The notes under the pieces were generated by a model that saw only the letters and a program-made list of their open reading frames with translations, made no database searches and was not told the DNA's origin. 64,000 bases of DNA. Source: Granulicatella elegans ATCC 700633 (GTDB lineage Bacteria > Bacillota > Bacilli > Lactobacillales > Aerococcaceae). Numbering within the stretch: the stretch's first letter is position 1; every line of letters begins with the position of its first letter. The stretch spans positions 1,260,911 to 1,324,910 of the forward strand of contig NZ_KI391971.1 in NCBI RefSeq assembly GCF_000162475.2, read 5' to 3'. Made by a program: the position numbers and the translations under genes. Positions 16,357 through 24,557 of this stretch are shown piece by piece.

Positions 16357-18141
16357 CTATTTAACTTGAGTATCTGATACTACTTCTATTTGATACAATG
16401 CTGATTTTGAATTGCTTGTTCCAATCTTCGTATCATAATATTTCACACGCTTATTAACAGCTGTTACTAAGTCCCCTACTAATGTTGGGAAAATAAATGC
16501 TTCATCATGAACGTATTGTTGCCATTCTTTGTAGAATTCAACATTTTTAGCATCATCAAATGCTTCTGTTGAACTAATGTTATTAATGATGTTATTTCCT
16601 TTTTCACTTACAAAGCGAGCAAAGTTAAATTTAGCTGTTTCACCGAATAAGTTTGCTGGGTTTGGATCGAACCCTGTTCCCCATCCAGCTGCAAACATAT
16701 CAATTTCTGGATCATCTGTTTGAACTTTTTCATAGAAGTTATTCGATTCAATTGTACGACCAGTATATAATTGAACATCTAATCCAATTTCTTTCCACCA
16801 TAATAAGTATTGTTGAATTAATGATTCATTTGCATCATCACGAGTACGTGCCGCAAATGTAATACTTAATGGAGAACCATCTTTATTTTCACGAATTCCA
16901 TCACCATCAACATCTTTATATCCAGCTTCTTCTAACATTTGTTTTGCTTTTTCTGGATTATATTTAAATCCTTCTTGTTCTGCATTATATACATCTTTGA
17001 AGAATGGAATAATAATTGAATTTGTTCCACGTTGTAAGCCATGGTAAAGTGTTTCACCTACTGTATCCATATCTAATGCATAAGCAATTGCTTGACGTAA
17101 TACTGGGTCACTCATTTTTGCATTTGGATCAGTGATGTTTTTACCACTTGCTTTGTCAAATTTTCCTAAATGGAAAGCTACATATTCAAATGAAGATTTA
17201 AACGTACTTACTAAGTTTACGTTTGTTAAATCTTTATAAGATTCATATTGTGCATTTGGCATCTCAGCAATATCATATTTACCTGCTTTCATTTCTGAAA
17301 CGATATTATCTGGAGATACAATTTCCATTACTACTTTATCTAATTTGGCACGACCTTTATAGTAATGTTCATTAGGAACTAAAGTTACTGATTCTCCAGG
17401 AATAATGGATTCTAACTTGAATGCTCCTAAACCAACGAATTTAGTTCCACGTACATATTCACTCTTATCCCATTCTGCAACTGGAATTGTAGAGAAAATA
17501 TGTTTCGGCATAATATAAGCATTTAATGCTCCACCTGCCAATTTCATAGAAGGACGCATTTCCTTGAAATGAATTTTTACAGAATAGTCATCAATTTTTT
17601 CTAATCCTGATACTGAATCTGCTTTTCCTTCATGGAATTCTTTCATTCCTTCTACATTTTCATATTTACTATTATAACGAGAACCTGTGTAATCTTTATG
17701 ACCAATTGATTGATAAGTGAAGATATAATCATCAATGGTTACAGGTTGACCGTCTGACCATTTATAATCTTTAGAATTTAATGTAACAGTGACTGATTTT
17801 CCTTCAACATCATAATCAATACTTGCTAAACCAGTATTTGTTAACTGTCTATTTTCATCAAATTCAAAAATACTTGTATCAATTTGCGAACTAATTGTTG
17901 AGTCTAATGAATCTTGTGCTAATTCATCAATGAAAACACCTTTAAAGCCAGAAGACGCTACTAGAGCATATTTTAATGTTCCACCTTTAATAGCTTCTGC
18001 ATCATTGATTGCTTCTGTCGCAAACTTTGTTTGTGTTCCAAGTGGTGTTTTAGAAGCTGTTGTTTCTTTATTAGAACTACAAGCTGCTAAAGCTAATACT
18101 GTTGCTGCTGTTGTTACATATAACCAATTCTTTTTCTTCAT
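16357..18141 (-). CDS. oppA: Oligopeptide-binding lipoprotein OppA, copy 3
   Basis: A 594-residue SBP family 5 lipoprotein with lipobox 'ALAACSS'. The start MKKKNWLYV follows AGGAGGAATGAG with good spacing; a longer reading frame beginning 14 codons upstream abuts its own ribosome site and is rejected. It contains the 'DGDGIRENKDGSPL' calcium-like loop and the peptide-binding signature shared by all four copies. A strong terminator sits upstream, between it and copy 4. Confidence 0.92.
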   Translation of the reverse strand: MKKKNWLYVTTAATVLALAACSSNKETTASKTPLGTQTKFATEAINDAEAIKGGTLKYALVASSGFKGVFIDELAQDSLDSTISSQIDTSIFEFDENRQLTNTGLASIDYDVEGKSVTVTLNSKDYKWSDGQPVTIDDYIFTYQSIGHKDYTGSRYNSKYENVEGMKEFHEGKADSVSGLEKIDDYSVKIHFKEMRPSMKLAGGALNAYIMPKHIFSTIPVAEWDKSEYVRGTKFVGLGAFKLESIIPGESVTLVPNEHYYKGRAKLDKVVMEIVSPDNIVSEMKAGKYDIAEMPNAQYESYKDLTNVNLVSTFKSSFEYVAFHLGKFDKASGKNITDPNAKMSDPVLRQAIAYALDMDTVGETLYHGLQRGTNSIIIPFFKDVYNAEQEGFKYNPEKAKQMLEEAGYKDVDGDGIRENKDGSPLSITFAARTRDDANESLIQQYLLWWKEIGLDVQLYTGRTIESNNFYEKVQTDDPEIDMFAAGWGTGFDPNPANLFGETAKFNFARFVSEKGNNIINNISSTEAFDDAKNVEFYKEWQQYVHDEAFIFPTLVGDLVTAVNKRVKYYDTKIGTSNSKSALYQIEVVSDTQVK

Positions 18142-18311
18142 CTCATTCCTCCAAATATTTCTTATTCCACATAAAGTTCTCATCTCCTTATGTCGAAATT
18201 ATTCTATCATAAATTAAAATAAAAGCAAATTTTTTAATCTTTTTCACTTTATTTACTCATAATTACATAAATTTCTAATAAAGTGTCTCTGTATCGTGGA
18301 AAAATAAAAAA

Positions 18312-18355
18312 ACTCCCTCAAAGTAGCACATTTAGTTCCACTTTGAGGGAAGTCA
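18312..18355 (-). terminator. Terminator hairpin between oppA copies 3 and 4
   Basis: ACTTCCCTCAAAGTGGAAC / GTGCTACTTTGAGGGAGT hairpin followed on the minus strand by TTTTTTTATTTTT. It probably blocks transcripts leaving copy 4 and its repeats from entering copy 3. Confidence 0.8.
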
Positions 18356-18394
18356 TATTTATATACGTACTAGTATTAAACAAGGCAAATACAT

Positions 18395-18471
18395 AGACTT
18401 ATCGCAGTAGATAAGCCAAGAGATTCACTTTAGCTAAACTGCTGGCATTCCTTACCACTTACAAGAAAGTC
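18395..18471 (-). repeat. Structured repeat R13 (compact form)
   Basis: Outer arms AGACTTATCGCAGTAG / TTACCACTTACAAGAAAGTC around 'ATAAGCCAAGAGATTCACTTTAGC' in part and 'CTGCTGGCATTCC'. Stems II and III are absent. Confidence 0.7.
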
Positions 18472-18512
18472 ATATTCAAAAACGTACTCGCATAAATGAA
18501 TGCCCAAACTAT

Positions 18513-18653
18513 AGACTTACCGCAGTAGTAAAAGTACCAGTAGCCACTGTATTGGCTACTGGTACTGGGAAAAATCGAGACCAAGGCTCGATTTTTAGCA
18601 ATGAGACTCGCAATGCGAGGCTGCTTGAGTCCCTTACTACTTACAGGGAAGTC
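18513..18653 (-). repeat. Structured repeat R14 (full form), downstream of oppA copy 4
   Basis: Full form with stem II GTACCAGTAGCC / GGCTACTGGTAC (compensated change from GTACAAGTAGCC), stem III AATCGAGACC..GGCTCGATT, 'TTAGCAATGAGACTCGC' and 'GCTGCTTGAGTCC'. It begins eight bases after the oppA copy 4 stop codon on the minus strand. Confidence 0.82.
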
Positions 18654-18661
18654 ATATAAAA

Positions 18662-20455
18662 TTATTTAAAAGAATTTTCCGAAACCAATTCAATTTGATA
18701 CAATTCAGATTTAGCATCTTTCGTACCAATTTCAGAATTCATGAATTTCACACGCTTGTTCACGGCAGTTACAGATTCACCAATTAAAGTTGGGAAAATG
18801 AAGGCTTGGTCGTGAACATATTTTTGCCATTGTTTAAAGAACTCCACATTCTTCGCTTCATCGAATGCTTCAGTAGAACCAATCTTGCCAATAATCTCAT
18901 TACCCTCTGAACTTACAAAACGAGAGAAGTTGAATTTAGCTGTTTCTCCAAATAAGTTGGCTGGATTTGGATCATAACCAATTCCCCATCCACCCGCAAA
19001 CATATCAATTTCCGGATCATCTGCTTGAATTTTTTCATAGAATAGACTCGGTTCAAGCGTACGGCCTGTATATAGTTTAATGTCTAAGCCGACTTCTTTA
19101 AACCATAATAAATATTGTTGGATTAACGCTTCATTTGCATCATCACGAGTACGAGCTGCGAAGTTGATTGATAATTTAGAACCATCTTTATTTTCACGTA
19201 ATCCATCGCCATCTGTATCTTTATAACCAGCTTCATCTAATAATTGTTTAGCTTTTTCTGGATTATAATCAAATCCTTCTTGATTTGGATTATATACATC
19301 TTTAAAAGATGGAATAATAATAGAGTTTGTTCCTCTTTGTAAACCATTAAAAATACTTTCACCAGAAGCATTATTGTCAATTGCATAAGCGATTGCTTGA
19401 CGTAATACTGGGTCACTCATTTTAGCATTTGGATTTGTAATATTTTTGCCTTGCTCTTTATCAAATTTTCCTAAATGGAATGCGATATATTCATATTGAG
19501 AAGCAAATGAACTAATAAAGGAAACATTTGTTAAATCTTTATATGCTTCAAATTGCGAACTTGGCATTGATGCAATATCATAATTACCAGATTTTACTTG
19601 AGAAACAACTGTATCAGGAGACACAACTTCCATCACAACTTTATCAACTTTTGAACGACCTTTATAAAAATGTTCATTTGGTACTAGTGTTACGGATTCT
19701 CCTGGAACAATTGATTCAATTTTAAATGGTCCTATACCTACGCCTTTTGTTCCACGAACATATTCACTTTTCTCCCATTCAGTGATAGGAATTGAAGAAA
19801 AGATATGTTTTGGTAATACATAGGATGGTAACGAGCCTCCTGCTAATTGCATTGATGGTCGCATTTGTTTAAAGTGAATTTTTACGGAGTAGTCATCTAA
19901 TTTTTCTACTCCAGAAATTGAACTAGCTTCACCACTATGGAATTGTTCCATCCCTTCAATGTTCTGATAATTGCCATTATATCGAACGCCAGTATAATCT
20001 TTATTGCCAATTGCTTCAATTGCAAAAATATAATCGTCAATTGTTAAAGGTTGTCCATCTGAAAATTTATAGTCTTTTGAATTTAGTTTGACAGTTGCAG
20101 TTTTCCCTTCAATATCAAATTCAACGGATGCTAAACCTGTATTAGTTAATCGACGGTTATCATCAAATTCAAATAATGTATTGTCAATTTGAGATGTAAT
20201 TTGTGAATCAACTGAATCTGATGCTAATTCATCCATAAAGATCCCTTTAAAAGGAGCTGGTGAAACAATTGCATATTTTAATGTTCCACCTTTAATGGGT
20301 GTTCCTTCATGAGTTACCTCTGATGCAAATTTCATTTTTGGTTGTGGGTTTGCACTTGTCGTAGTTGCATCACTTGATTGTCCTTTCCCGCCACAAGCTG
20401 CTAATGTTACAGCTACGGCTGCAGTTGATAAAAATAATAGACCTTTTTTCTTCAT
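18662..20455 (-). CDS. oppA: Oligopeptide-binding lipoprotein OppA, copy 4 (leader-controlled)
   Basis: A 597-residue SBP family 5 lipoprotein, lipobox 'TLAACGG'. The start MKKKGLLFL follows GGAGG at five bases; the reading frame stays open for 48 codons upstream, but those codons form two terminator hairpins and are not credible protein. It is 55-65% similar to its neighbours by eye. It is the first of the four oppA genes in transcription order and alone has a ~300-base structured leader with a short peptide ORF, so its expression is probably set by attenuation. Confidence 0.92.
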   Translation of the reverse strand: MKKKGLLFLSTAAVAVTLAACGGKGQSSDATTTSANPQPKMKFASEVTHEGTPIKGGTLKYAIVSPAPFKGIFMDELASDSVDSQITSQIDNTLFEFDDNRRLTNTGLASVEFDIEGKTATVKLNSKDYKFSDGQPLTIDDYIFAIEAIGNKDYTGVRYNGNYQNIEGMEQFHSGEASSISGVEKLDDYSVKIHFKQMRPSMQLAGGSLPSYVLPKHIFSSIPITEWEKSEYVRGTKGVGIGPFKIESIVPGESVTLVPNEHFYKGRSKVDKVVMEVVSPDTVVSQVKSGNYDIASMPSSQFEAYKDLTNVSFISSFASQYEYIAFHLGKFDKEQGKNITNPNAKMSDPVLRQAIAYAIDNNASGESIFNGLQRGTNSIIIPSFKDVYNPNQEGFDYNPEKAKQLLDEAGYKDTDGDGLRENKDGSKLSINFAARTRDDANEALIQQYLLWFKEVGLDIKLYTGRTLEPSLFYEKIQADDPEIDMFAGGWGIGYDPNPANLFGETAKFNFSRFVSSEGNEIIGKIGSTEAFDEAKNVEFFKQWQKYVHDQAFIFPTLIGESVTAVNKRVKFMNSEIGTKDAKSELYQIELVSENSFK

Positions 20456-20477
20456 AAAATCCTCCAAGTAAATCATT

Positions 20478-20580
20478 TCGAATGAACTCGATAAAAAAAT
20501 AAGAGACCATAGTGGTCTCTGTATACAAAAAGACCACGTAAGTTCTATTGTATTAGAATCTACGTGGTCGAGTTCATTCA
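20478..20580 (-). terminator. Tandem attenuator terminators in the oppA copy 4 leader
   Basis: On the minus strand, hairpin GACCACGTAGATTCTA / TAGAACTTACGTGGTC (20532-20569) ends in TTTTTG, then AGAGACCA-cta-TGGTCTCT (20502-20520) ends in TTATTTTTTT. Both are enclosed by a 12-bp outer stem TGAATGAACTCGA / TCGAGTTCATTCG. ACGTGGTC of the first hairpin can instead pair with GACCAC of the second. This reads as a regulated terminator 20-50 bases before the start codon. Confidence 0.7.
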
Positions 20581-20592
20581 TAATTATAGTTT

Positions 20593-20675
20593 GCCACATA
20601 GATACAATTTCACGACAATGAAGGTTGTATCTATATGTACAAAATGTACGTTAAGAACAACCTGTATCTAGTGGC
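20593..20675 (-). promoter_or_regulatory. Competing stems in the oppA copy 4 leader
   Basis: GCCACTAGATAC (20664-20675), which contains the leader-peptide stop codon, pairs with GTATCTATGTGGC (20593-20605) with one bulge. The second segment can alternatively pair with AGATACAA at 20625-20632. In addition TGTTCTTAAC at 20650-20659 can mask the leader ribosome site. The pairings exclude each other, so ribosome position on the leader could choose between folds. Confidence 0.6.
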
Positions 20676-20724
20676 TTTGCCAACGAGTATTTAATTGTAA
20701 TTGTAATTTGAATACTTGATGCAT
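20668..20724 (-). CDS. 18-residue leader peptide upstream of oppA copy 4
   Basis: MHQVFKLQLQLNTRWQSH, ATG eight bases after a full AAAAGGAG site and about 25 bases after the inferred transcription start. The middle repeats Leu-Gln codons (TTACAA) and the end has Trp-Gln-Ser-His before TAG. Size, position and overlap with alternative stems fit a regulatory leader peptide of the stalling or codon-starvation type. I recognise no known leader family, so what it senses is unknown. Confidence 0.6.
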   Translation of the reverse strand: MHQVFKLQLQLNTRWQSH

Positions 20725-20755
20725 GTTCTTAACTCCTTTTCTTGTGATGGAGCTT

Positions 20756-20784
20756 ATTATGCACTGATTTAAATCGATTGTCAA
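20756..20784 (-). promoter_or_regulatory. Promoter of the leader and oppA copy 4
   Basis: Consensus-like TTGACA (20779-20784) and CATAAT (20756-20761) with 17 bases between. The inferred start near 20749 gives a 5' leader of about 295 bases. Confidence 0.75.
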
Positions 20785-20903
20785 CTACTTTTTTATGATT
20801 TTTTTCGAAATTAATTTTTATTCATTGAAAAAACAGCATCAAATCAACAACTAACAATATTTTTTCTATTATTCAAAAAACACATTTTTTATATAAAAAA
20901 TAA

Positions 20904-20978
20904 ACTCCCCACTGTAAGTTAGCCATGAGATTCGCTTTAGCGAAATCGCTGACATCCCATACTACTTACAGGGAAGTC
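20904..20978 (-). repeat. Structured repeat R15 (compact form)
   Basis: Outer arms ACTCCCCACTGTAAGT / ACTTACAGGGAAGT around 'TTAGCCATGAGATTCGCTTTAGCGAA' in part and 'GCTGACATCCC'. Lacks stems II and III. Confidence 0.75.
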
Positions 20979-21018
20979 ATATTCCTAAACGCACCCTCAT
21001 AAATGTATGCAAAAAAAT

Positions 21019-21110
21019 AGACTTCCCGCTGTAGTAAGAGTACCAGTAGCCACGCTATTGGCTACTGGTACTGGGAAAACGCCAAGACGGTTTCACCGTC
21101 TTACTCATGA
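21019..21110 (-). repeat. Structured repeat R16, left half only, beside the IS110 element
   Basis: Keeps left outer arm, stem II GTACCAGTAGCC / GGCTACTGGTAC, 'TGGGAAA', a rewritten stem III (AAGACGG / CCGTCTT) and 'TTACTCATGA', then stops where the core hairpin should begin. The missing right half suggests truncation by the insertion sequence. Confidence 0.65.
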
Positions 21111-21310
21111 CAGAAACAAAATTTGGTATTATACTTACGTTAGAGAACAATACTAATCCGTTCGAATTATTGGGGAATTGTCGTTCCTGTCGGGAAAACT
21201 GGATGAACAGGGGTCATGAGAAAACTCGATTATGCTTAGAGCATGAAAATAAAATTACATTTTACCTCCTGTTCCATTGTTCTTTAACAAGTAGAATAGG
21301 AGGTTTTATT
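21111..21310 (+). ncRNA. IS110 5' non-coding region, candidate bridge RNA
   Basis: About 200 bases between the repeat fragment and the transposase start, with several possible stems (CCTGT..ACAGG near 21195, ATGC..GCAT near 21235). IS110-group elements encode a bridge RNA in this position; the longer non-coding end here is 5' of the gene, as in that group. The final stem ACCTCCT (21264-21270) with AGGAGGT (21298-21304), closing on TTGTT / AACAA, sequesters the transposase ribosome binding site. Guide loops were not resolved. Confidence 0.5.
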
Positions 21311-22498
21311 ATGCAAGTAATGCACCCAATATGTTGTGGAATTGATGTACATCAAAAATCCATTGTTTGTTGTATTTTAGATGGTCCTCTAACTTCAAAT
21401 GAACCTAAAAAATATCAAACAACCTTTGGTACCACAACTAAAGAATTAAAAGCAGCTCTTGATTGGATACTTGAACATCAAGTTACGCATGTTTTCTTCG
21501 AAAGCACAGGACAATATTGGATTCCTCTTTTCAATATCTTCTCAGATTCCGACTTAGAATTAGTCCTTGCAAATCCGCAACATATTAAAAATGTCCCAGG
21601 TCGTAAGACAGACGTCAAAGATGCTGAGTGGATTGCACAACTTGGTAGGTGTGGTTTAATTAATCAATCTTATATCCCTTCTCAAGAAGTGCTTCAATTA
21701 CGTTATTTAACTCGTTATCGTCTCTCAGTCAAACAACGTTTAACTCAAATAAAAAATCATATCCATGTCATTTTACAAAGGGCTAATATTAAAATAACAA
21801 GCTACTTATCAGATATTTTCAGCAAGACAGGACAAGCACTGTTAACTCTATTTATTGATGGTGAAGTTATTAATGAAGATAATGTCGAAAGTTGTATACA
21901 CGGTCGCATAAAAGCCTCTACTAAACAATTAATTGAAGCTATGGAAGGTAAACTATCTACAGTAGATCGTTTTCTAATTAAAGAATGTATGGAAGAATAT
22001 AAACTTCAGAAAAAGATATCAGATGAACTCAATAAAGAAATAAATGAATATATTTTAGAACATTTCCCTGAAGAATATCAACTTCTTCTAACAATTCCTG
22101 GTATTAGTGATAATTGTTGTGCCACTATATTAGCTGAAATTGGTCCAAATGTTGATGATTTTAAAACTGATAAGAAATTAGCTTCATGGGCTGGGATGTG
22201 CCCAGGTTCTAACGAAAGTGCCGGTGTAAAAAAATCTTCACACACGACGCAAGGCAATAAATATCTTAAACAAGCCTTAGTAATGTCGGTGTTAAGTGTT
22301 CAACGTGCTAAAGAAGAAACCTTTTCACTTTTCTATCAGCGAATTTCCAGCAGAGGAAGTAAAATGAAAGCTATTATCGCTTGTGGTCATAAAATGCTTA
22401 GAATTATCTATAAAATACTTCAATCGCACCAACCTTATAATAGTCAAAAAGCGTTAGGTCTGCGACAACAGACTAACGCTTTATCTTTGACAATTTAA
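21311..22498 (+). mobile_element. IS110-family transposase (DEDD recombinase)
   Basis: A 395-residue protein starting MQVMHPICCGIDVHQKS; a frame extending 68 codons further upstream is rejected because AGGAGG precedes this ATG by seven bases. The N-terminal RuvC-like domain shows D ('GIDVHQ', residue 12), E ('FFESTGQYW') and D/D ('KTDVKDAEW'). The C-terminal part has 'LLTIPGISDNCCATILAEIG' and 'WAGMCPGSNESAG' with the Ser region used in catalysis by this family. It appears intact, so the element could be active with its bridge RNA. It lies between two truncated copies of the dispersed repeat. No terminal inverted repeats were seen, as expected for IS110. Confidence 0.92.
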
Positions 22499-22566
22499 AA
22501 AAATTTCCACTTATATTATAGCATAGGTAGTATCTTTTTGTCTTTTTTTCGTACTTTGTTTCAAAT

Positions 22567-22640
22567 AAAATTCGAGACCTTAGGCTCGAATTTTAGGGAT
22601 GAGACTCGCTTTTTAGCGAGGCTGCTTCCGTCCCATGCCG
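22567..22640 (-). repeat. Structured repeat R17, right half only, downstream of pyrP
   Basis: Has stem III AATTCGAG / CTCGAATT, 'TTTAGGGATGAGACTCGC', core hairpin and 'GCTGCTTCCGTCCC', with GGGA/TTCC in the core pair, but no left outer arm or stem II. Its right arm (CATCAAAGAAATCATT) does not complement the left arm of R16, so the two are halves of different copies. Confidence 0.7.
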
Positions 22641-22651
22641 CATCAAAGAAA

Positions 22652-23938
22652 TCATTTTCTGTTTTCATAAGGTAACACAAGGTTCAAAATAACCCCTGCT
22701 AATGCACATAATGCTGTACCTGATAATGTCACAGGACCTAATTCTAAAATCGCTCCACCTAATCCTAACACTAACATTGAACTAGCAATAATCAAATTAC
22801 GCACTTCTCTAAAATCTACTTGCTTTTCAATTAACACTTTCAAACCATTACTTGCAATAACCCCATATAGTAAGATAGCCATCCCACCAAGTACTGCATT
22901 TGGAATCGTAGAAATCAATGCTGTAAATTTCCCAAGAAAACTTAATCCAATCGCAAATAGTGCTGCATTACGAATCACTGAAACACTAGCAATTCTTGTC
23001 ATCCCTACAACACCGGTATTCTCACCATAAGTTGTATTCGCAGGACCACCCATAAATGCTGAAACTGCAGTCGCAACACCATCTCCAATTAATGTACGAT
23101 GTAAGCCCGGTGTTTTCAAAAATTGTCTTCCACAAATTTGACTTAAAACCGTATGATCTCCAATATGTTCTGCAATGGTTACAACGGCAACTGGTAAGAT
23201 TGCCCAAGTTTCAGGTCCAAAATACCAATGATATTCTTTGAAAAATCCATTTGTCGAAAATGGTAAATATAATTGCGGAATCGCAATCCAATCTGCTTCT
23301 AATACTGGAGTGAAATCAACCAATCCAAACAGTACAGCTACAATATATCCTCCAATAATTCCGAATAAGAATGGAATAATTTTTAAAAATCCTTTAGCTT
23401 TTGTATTAATAAATGCTGTAATCAAGAAAGTTACAATCGCTACTGTTATTTGTTGAACTGTACCATCTTTAATAAATCCTGCATTTGTCACGGCTGAATT
23501 TGCTAATCCTAAACCAATTACCATAATCATTGGTCCAATGACAATCGGTGGTAATAAACGATCAATCCATTTTGTTCCAATTAATTTAACCGCTAATGCT
23601 ACTATTACATAAACAAGACCTACAAGAACAACCCCTGACTGAGCCGCTGAAACATCTCCATTCATTTGTTTCATTGCAAATGCCATCGCTGAAATAAATG
23701 CAAATGAAGAACCTAAGTACACTGGCACTTTAAATTGAGTTGCTACCATGTAAATCAGAGTACCTAAACCTGAAGCAAATAATGCTACAGAAACAGGCAT
23801 CCCTAAAATTAATGGCACTAAAATCGTTGCCCCAAACATCGCAAACACATGTTGCAAGCTTAGTAATAAGCCTTTGGCAAAAGGTGGATTTTGGTCCACA
23901 TCGAGTAATAAGTTGACTTTTGAAGTTTGTAACTCCAT
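22652..23938 (-). CDS. pyrP: Uracil permease
   Basis: A 428-residue NCS2 (UraA-type) symporter with about 14 membrane segments. Diagnostic are 'AEHIGDHTVLSQICGR' and the helix 10 motif 'GGPANTTYGENTGVVGMT' (about 280-297), which bind the uracil ring in UraA. The second Met is preferred as start (AGAGGG four bases away). It imports uracil for salvage. Upstream is a PyrR-type attenuator, which agrees with a pyrimidine rather than purine substrate. Monocistronic. Confidence 0.92.
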   Translation of the reverse strand: MELQTSKVNLLLDVDQNPPFAKGLLLSLQHVFAMFGATILVPLILGMPVSVALFASGLGTLIYMVATQFKVPVYLGSSFAFISAMAFAMKQMNGDVSAAQSGVVLVGLVYVIVALAVKLIGTKWIDRLLPPIVIGPMIMVIGLGLANSAVTNAGFIKDGTVQQITVAIVTFLITAFINTKAKGFLKIIPFLFGIIGGYIVAVLFGLVDFTPVLEADWIAIPQLYLPFSTNGFFKEYHWYFGPETWAILPVAVVTIAEHIGDHTVLSQICGRQFLKTPGLHRTLIGDGVATAVSAFMGGPANTTYGENTGVVGMTRIASVSVIRNAALFAIGLSFLGKFTALISTIPNAVLGGMAILLYGVIASNGLKVLIEKQVDFREVRNLIIASSMLVLGLGGAILELGPVTLSGTALCALAGVILNLVLPYENRK

Positions 23939-23971
23939 CATTCCCTCTTTTCCGGGCCTTTTTGTGCATAC

Positions 23972-24015
23972 AAAAAAGCAACCCTATTTATTTTTGTTTG
24001 CAAAAGGGCTGCTTT
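23972..24015 (-). terminator. Attenuator terminator of the pyrP leader
   Basis: On the minus strand AAAGCAGCCCTTT and AGGGTTGCTTTTTT form a hairpin with a T-run, about 30 bases before the pyrP start. It lies downstream of the PyrR-binding loop in the arrangement known from Bacillus and Enterococcus pyr operons. Confidence 0.8.
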
Positions 24016-24079
24016 CATATAGGAAAATTTTTTCTATGCATAAAAAATTCTCCTAGAAATATAAACTTGAACTATGATC

Positions 24080-24108
24080 GCCTTTTTCACCTCACGGGAT
24101 GAATTTAA
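24080..24108 (-). promoter_or_regulatory. PyrR-binding loop in the pyrP leader
   Basis: The minus strand reads TTCATCCCGTGAGGTGAA followed by AAAGG, matching the conserved 'UCCnGnGAGGY' anti-antiterminator bound by PyrR with UMP. Binding would favour the downstream terminator and lower uptake when pyrimidines are plentiful. Confidence 0.8.
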
Positions 24109-24126
24109 AAGCCCTCGCTATGCGAA

Positions 24127-24155
24127 AGTATACTAGACTTTTCATGAAATAACAA
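24127..24155 (-). promoter_or_regulatory. Promoter of pyrP
   Basis: TTGTTA (24150-24155), 17 bases, TATACT (24127-24132), about 15 bases ahead of the leader structure. Confidence 0.7.
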
Positions 24156-24231
24156 GTGAATTTTTTCGTTTATTTGAAATTTTATCAAATTTTACACCAC
24201 GAGTATATCTGTCTCTTAGGTTTAATATTCA

Positions 24232-24260
24232 TTGTATTTTTCTTAAAAATTAATTATAAT
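24232..24260 (+). promoter_or_regulatory. Candidate promoter for the small membrane protein
   Basis: TTGTAT and TATAAT separated by 17 bases. The 130 bases that follow up to the ORF contain no other feature I can support. Confidence 0.45.
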
Positions 24261-24395
24261 ACAAGCATAAAAAAAGCGATTTCTTGTCAGCTCTTTTATG
24301 TATAACTGTATAAGTTATATTCTACAAACTTTTCTAATCAAAGAAATATAATAGTAAGTGTTAAAGATAAAAATATTGAATTAGGGGATGAATAT

Positions 24396-24557
24396 ATGAA
24401 AAAGAGAATATTAACGAGCTTGATAACCGTTTTAGGAGTAGCCTTATTTTCTTTTCTAAAAAATTATATGAATGTATCACTAGTAATGAGCGCAGTAATT
24501 TCCTGTATTTTTATAGTTTTAGGTATATTTATGATAGAATTTCGATGTAATAAATAA
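24396..24557 (+). CDS. Small two-helix membrane protein of unknown function
   Basis: A 53-residue ORF starting MKKRILTSLI eight bases after AGGGG. Two hydrophobic segments (about 5-21 and 27-48) are joined by 'KNYMN', and the end is basic (RCNK). It stands alone, followed by a terminator at 24674-24704. I recognise no family; it could be a small toxin-like or stress membrane peptide, but nothing proves this. Confidence 0.55.
   Translation: MKKRILTSLITVLGVALFSFLKNYMNVSLVMSAVISCIFIVLGIFMIEFRCNK

Noticed and set aside
20456-20599. In-frame N-terminal extension of 48 codons on oppA copy 4
   Set aside because: Those codons form two terminator hairpins and lie before a clear ribosome site and signal peptide; the three paralogues start at the equivalent Met.
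21107-21310. In-frame N-terminal extension of the IS110 transposase
   Set aside because: AGGAGG precedes the inner ATG, the family starts at the 'GIDVHQ' region, and the extension overlaps the repeat end and structured non-coding region.
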